In this document: positions 41,162 through 43,548 of the stretch, in pieces
Position numbering within the stretch: the stretch's first letter is position 1
How the letters are laid out: each line of letters begins with the position of its first letter
DNA from: a virus
Strand: one strand, 5' to 3'
IMG/VR virus record: IMGVR_UViG_3300020172_001532
Location: 1-43,548 of that record
Length of the DNA: 43,548 bases
The notes under the pieces: generated by a model
Told to the model about the DNA's origin: nothing
Databases searched by the model: none
What the model saw: the letters and a program-made list of their open reading frames with translations, nothing else
Program-made: the position numbers and the translations under genes

Positions 41162-42508
41162 TTATTTTACGTATACCAAATTACCGTCTTGTATCTTAAA
41201 TTCACCACGTGAGTTATATGATTCATGTTTATCCCCACCTGCTGCTTTCTTTTGTAGTGTTGGTATCATGTTCACTATTACCGTTGCAACGCTGTATGTT
41301 ATTAGACAACCACCAACAATAGTAATGAAAGTTTTAGCTGTAGCAACAATAGGAAGAAGTGGTGGAATAAAAAATGCAGCAATATCTGCACCACCAGGAG
41401 TTAATAGTTTTACAGCAACTTCCATTGTCTCGGATAATATACCAGAAAGAATTACAAATTCAAATACACCAGGTCCACCTAAAAGTTTAACGCCTTCTGA
41501 AAACTTTTTCAATAATTCTTTACCAACCAAACCTGCAACTACTTGTGCAATCTTTGCTAAAGGTGCAAAAACTGATTGTAGTATTTTAACACTCATTTCA
41601 ACTATACCTTTCAATGCGGGGTTTTTAATTGCCCCCTCAAGATGTGCAAATCCACCACCTTCAAATATAAACGCCCTATTATTTGAACTTCTATACAATT
41701 CGGAAACAACATTAGAATTTGAAAACAATCTGTTTCTTTCTTTAATAAGATTTAGTTTTATTTTGTTTACAGATTCCATGGTTTTTAAGTCATCCAACCC
41801 ATCTTCTGCCTTTGCAGCATCAATCTTAACATCTTCTGCGGGAGCAACACTACCGGCAACCATATCCTTTTCCCATGTTGGAGCGGAAATCCATTTACTA
41901 AAAAATGTTGTTGTTATGTATTTTGAAGAATCATATAGATTTTTTACTTCTGTTGCAAAAGTTTTTTGATCGGATATTGAGGAAATTTTTTTCTCTGCTT
42001 CTGATGATGCCTTCGCTGCGGCATCTTTTGCCTTTCCAGCGAAAGATCCAAATGCCTTTAACAGTCCATCTTTACAAGCGGAAGCAACTTCTGTGACAAG
42101 TGCAGAAAATTCAGACCAAACTGCTTTTATTTTACCCCATCCACCGGCAAGAACTTCTTTTGCTTTATCGCCCAAACCTTTTAGACCATCCCATATGTCA
42201 CCAAAAAATCCTTCGGACAATACAGAATCACCGTCTTTAGATTCAACTATTGTTTTTACACTTTTGTCCAATTTCTTTATTACGGACTCACTCAATGTTT
42301 TTGTTTTTGTCTTTGAAAACAAAATCCGCATTGCAGCCGATTCATTCTTTGTAAATACATCGGATTCCAACAATGAATTGATTGCAGATTCATCAAGTGT
42401 TGTAAATTTAATAGTGTTTGAGTTAATTTTTTGTGCCATTCTCTTTTCTGACATTACCTCGTTCATAAGGTATTTCAAAGAGTTTAGTTGTTTACGACTG
42501 TTTGACAT
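41162..42508 (-). CDS. Tagged protein with five prohead-protease-like sites and hydrophobic C-terminus
   Basis: A 448-residue protein, not recognised as a known family. The ATG at 42508 has GGAG 5-6 nt upstream (a frame open to 42529 is less likely). Within its first 100 residues are L38-D-E|S41, L46-L-E|S49, L72-S-E|S75, I87-V-E|S90 and L97-S-E|G100, each fitting the T4 gp21 rule (L/I)xE|(S/G). The last is followed by GFFGDIWDGLKGLGDKAKEVL, an amphipathic helix. A further I-F-E|G lies near residue 277. The C-terminal third has several hydrophobic helices. It may be an internal head protein whose N-terminus is trimmed before injection (inference). A terminator follows at 41109-41140. Confidence 0.75.
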   Translation of the reverse strand: MSNSRKQLNSLKYLMNEVMSEKRMAQKINSNTIKFTTLDESAINSLLESDVFTKNESAAMRILFSKTKTKTLSESVIKKLDKSVKTIVESKDGDSVLSEGFFGDIWDGLKGLGDKAKEVLAGGWGKIKAVWSEFSALVTEVASACKDGLLKAFGSFAGKAKDAAAKASSEAEKKISSISDQKTFATEVKNLYDSSKYITTTFFSKWISAPTWEKDMVAGSVAPAEDVKIDAAKAEDGLDDLKTMESVNKIKLNLIKERNRLFSNSNVVSELYRSSNNRAFIFEGGGFAHLEGAIKNPALKGIVEMSVKILQSVFAPLAKIAQVVAGLVGKELLKKFSEGVKLLGGPGVFEFVILSGILSETMEVAVKLLTPGGADIAAFFIPPLLPIVATAKTFITIVGGCLITYSVATVIVNMIPTLQKKAAGGDKHESYNSRGEFKIQDGNLVYVK

Positions 42509-42550
42509 AGTGACTCCATAATACTTCAAAATCGTTGATACAGTTTTACA

Positions 42551-42558
42551 ATAAATAT
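42551..42558 (-). promoter_or_regulatory. ATATTTAT element
   Basis: TTATATTTATTG context on the minus strand, 43 nt before the 448-residue tagged protein gene, directly after the ParB-fold gene terminator. Confidence 0.45.
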
Positions 42559-42564
42559 AAAATT

Positions 42565-42595
42565 AAAATAAAAACCCCATAAAAATTTACGGGGT
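42565..42595 (-). terminator. Terminator after the ParB-fold gene
   Basis: Stem built on ACCCC/GGGGT plus TAAA/TTTA (42574-42595), followed on the minus strand by TTTTTATTTTAATTTT. An ATATTTAT element follows at once. Confidence 0.8.
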
Positions 42596-42619
42596 ATGCT
42601 TTCTTAACATTTACTTAAT

Positions 42620-43548
42620 TTATCGTTTTCTTAACTTACTTTTGATTATTTCAGCAACAATAGGTTTTAATAATCTTGTTAATTTTTCGTGAAGTCTTTG
42701 TTTTTTAACTTTTTTCAAATATGATTCTTGCAATCTTTTTTGATTTACCGTATTGTATTCACGGAGTTTTCTCATAATATTTTCGGTGAGTGGTTTTTGT
42801 CCTGTTCTAATTTTATAGTACGATTCCATCTTTGATTTAACGTCATCACCATAAGGGGCTTTTAAGTCAATAACACCAGCTGCAATTGCCTTAGCAATAG
42901 TTCCAACTTCAGGAGCATTGATAACTGGCATATTTACACGATTTGGTGCCCAACCAGGAATTGCCTTTGGCATCTTTGACGCATTAGCAACCATTTTCTT
43001 TTTTGCATCTTCAACAGAACCACCACCCCATTCTTCAAATGCCTTTTTGCATTTTTCCGCATCAGACTGTGCCCAATATCCATTTGCTAAGACTACATCA
43101 ATAGCATCTTCAATTGGCTTACCACCGAATTTCGATATATCACCTTTACCAGTATTACCACCACGACCTAAACCTTTCGTCACAACATTTAATGCAGTCA
43201 CAAGAGCTGCACCAGGAAGGTCAATTTTTGTTGCTTGAATAGCAGCAGAAGGATCCACAAGAAATGTTGCTGCCCATCTATGGTGTCCATCCATGATAAA
43301 GTTATCATTTGAAATAATTGCCTGTAAGTCACCACCTGGACCACTTTCCATTGGTTTAATTTTCATTATTGCTGAGAAAGCAAATTCCACTGCCTTTTGT
43401 GGAACTACCTCTTTTTGAGATGGTTTTAATTTAGCAGCCGCAACTGATGCTTTTGATGATGGAATTTGATCATCTGTATCGTCACCATCTTTTTTTCCAC
43501 CTTTATATGCCGCTTTTGCAGCATCTGGTGGAACTGTACTCAATGGCA
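42620..43548 (-). CDS. ParB-fold protein, 5' end cut by the window
   Basis: At least 309 residues. It contains a ParB/sulfiredoxin-type motif, NDNFIMDGHHRWAAT, at about residue 80-95 of the visible part, which in ParB relatives binds CTP or a phosphate. Further sequence is Gly/Lys-rich, without the centromere-binding helix-turn-helix that I can see. The last about 55 residues form a basic helical tail with LTE|N, LRE|Y, LQE|S and LHE|K, resembling the N-terminal tags elsewhere in the window. The reading frame continues upstream of 43548 (no ATG seen; TTG at 43543 is likely internal), so the protein starts outside. It may be a virion protein, not a partition factor. Confidence 0.7.
   Translation of the reverse strand, partial: PLSTVPPDAAKAAYKGGKKDGDDTDDQIPSSKASVAAAKLKPSQKEVVPQKAVEFAFSAIMKIKPMESGPGGDLQAIISNDNFIMDGHHRWAATFLVDPSAAIQATKIDLPGAALVTALNVVTKGLGRGGNTGKGDISKFGGKPIEDAIDVVLANGYWAQSDAEKCKKAFEEWGGGSVEDAKKKMVANASKMPKAIPGWAPNRVNMPVINAPEVGTIAKAIAAGVIDLKAPYGDDVKSKMESYYKIRTGQKPLTENIMRKLREYNTVNQKRLQESYLKKVKKQRLHEKLTRLLKPIVAEIIKSKLRKR

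Noticed and set aside
41268-41969. A 233-codon plus-strand frame opposite the 448-residue tagged protein
   Set aside because: It is a shadow of the hydrophobic C-terminal half; no ribosome site, and the minus-strand frame has a good start and terminator.

Overview
The window is a contiguous piece of a large, AT-rich, T4-related tailed phage with a contractile tail (myovirus type). All 39 genes I can support lie on the minus strand, so transcription runs from high to low coordinates. No rRNA, tRNA, integrase, IS element or CRISPR array was seen, and no gap between genes exceeds 300 bases. The host is uncertain. Four intergenic regions carry TTG/TTTG-N19-20-TATATT(T/A)G, close to the promoter consensus of Bacteroidetes, and there is a small Hc1/histone-H1-like protein of a kind common in that phylum. 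Against this, many genes have clear AGGAG-type ribosome sites, which Bacteroidetes usually lack.

Region 1 (43548 to 36635, read leftwards): head and neck. A ParB-fold protein (cut by the window edge), a 448-residue protein with five (L/I)xE|(S/G) sites in its first 100 residues, a membrane-anchored GAF-like protein, a PhoH ATPase, the gp13-, gp14- and gp15-like neck and tail-completion proteins, and a small coiled-coil protein. Region 2 (36567 to 17382): the tail. Sheath (gp18-like), tube (gp19-like), a gp26-like baseplate or tail-assembly protein that appears to be extended by a +1 ribosomal frameshift, a 1383-residue tape measure, a giant 2485-residue repeat protein ending in a tube-like domain and a self-cleaving S74 chaperone, a LysM gp53-like wedge protein, a hub-like protein and a conserved protein of unknown role.

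Region 3 (17312 to 8357): replication and recombination. A compact, divergent family A DNA polymerase without a recognisable active exonuclease, several small or tagged proteins, a gp32-like single-strand binding protein, UvsX/RecA, a FEN-type 5' nuclease (RNase H), a DnaB/gp41-type helicase, and a protein resembling aminoacyl-tRNA-protein transferases. Region 4 (8248 to 1): class II ribonucleotide reductase, a membrane coiled-coil protein bracketed by a 17-nt inverted repeat, a nucleotidyltransferase with a head-protein-like N-terminal tag, the histone-like protein, small proteins, a 745-residue probable virion protein, and a nucleotide-metabolism operon (unknown protein, thioredoxin, PLP enzyme, dUTPase). 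The thioredoxin is the natural reductant for the class II reductase, and the dUTPase feeds the same dNTP pool.

The items most worth following are: (i) the frameshift signal at 32573-32588; (ii) a set of proteins carrying T4-prohead-protease-like sites, which may be a packaged and injected protein set including a nucleotidyltransferase; (iii) the giant repeat/tube/S74 baseplate protein; (iv) a recurrent ATATTTAT element upstream of mostly late genes beside Bacteroidetes-like promoters at replication genes; and (v) a gene whose ribosome site points to an ATC start codon.
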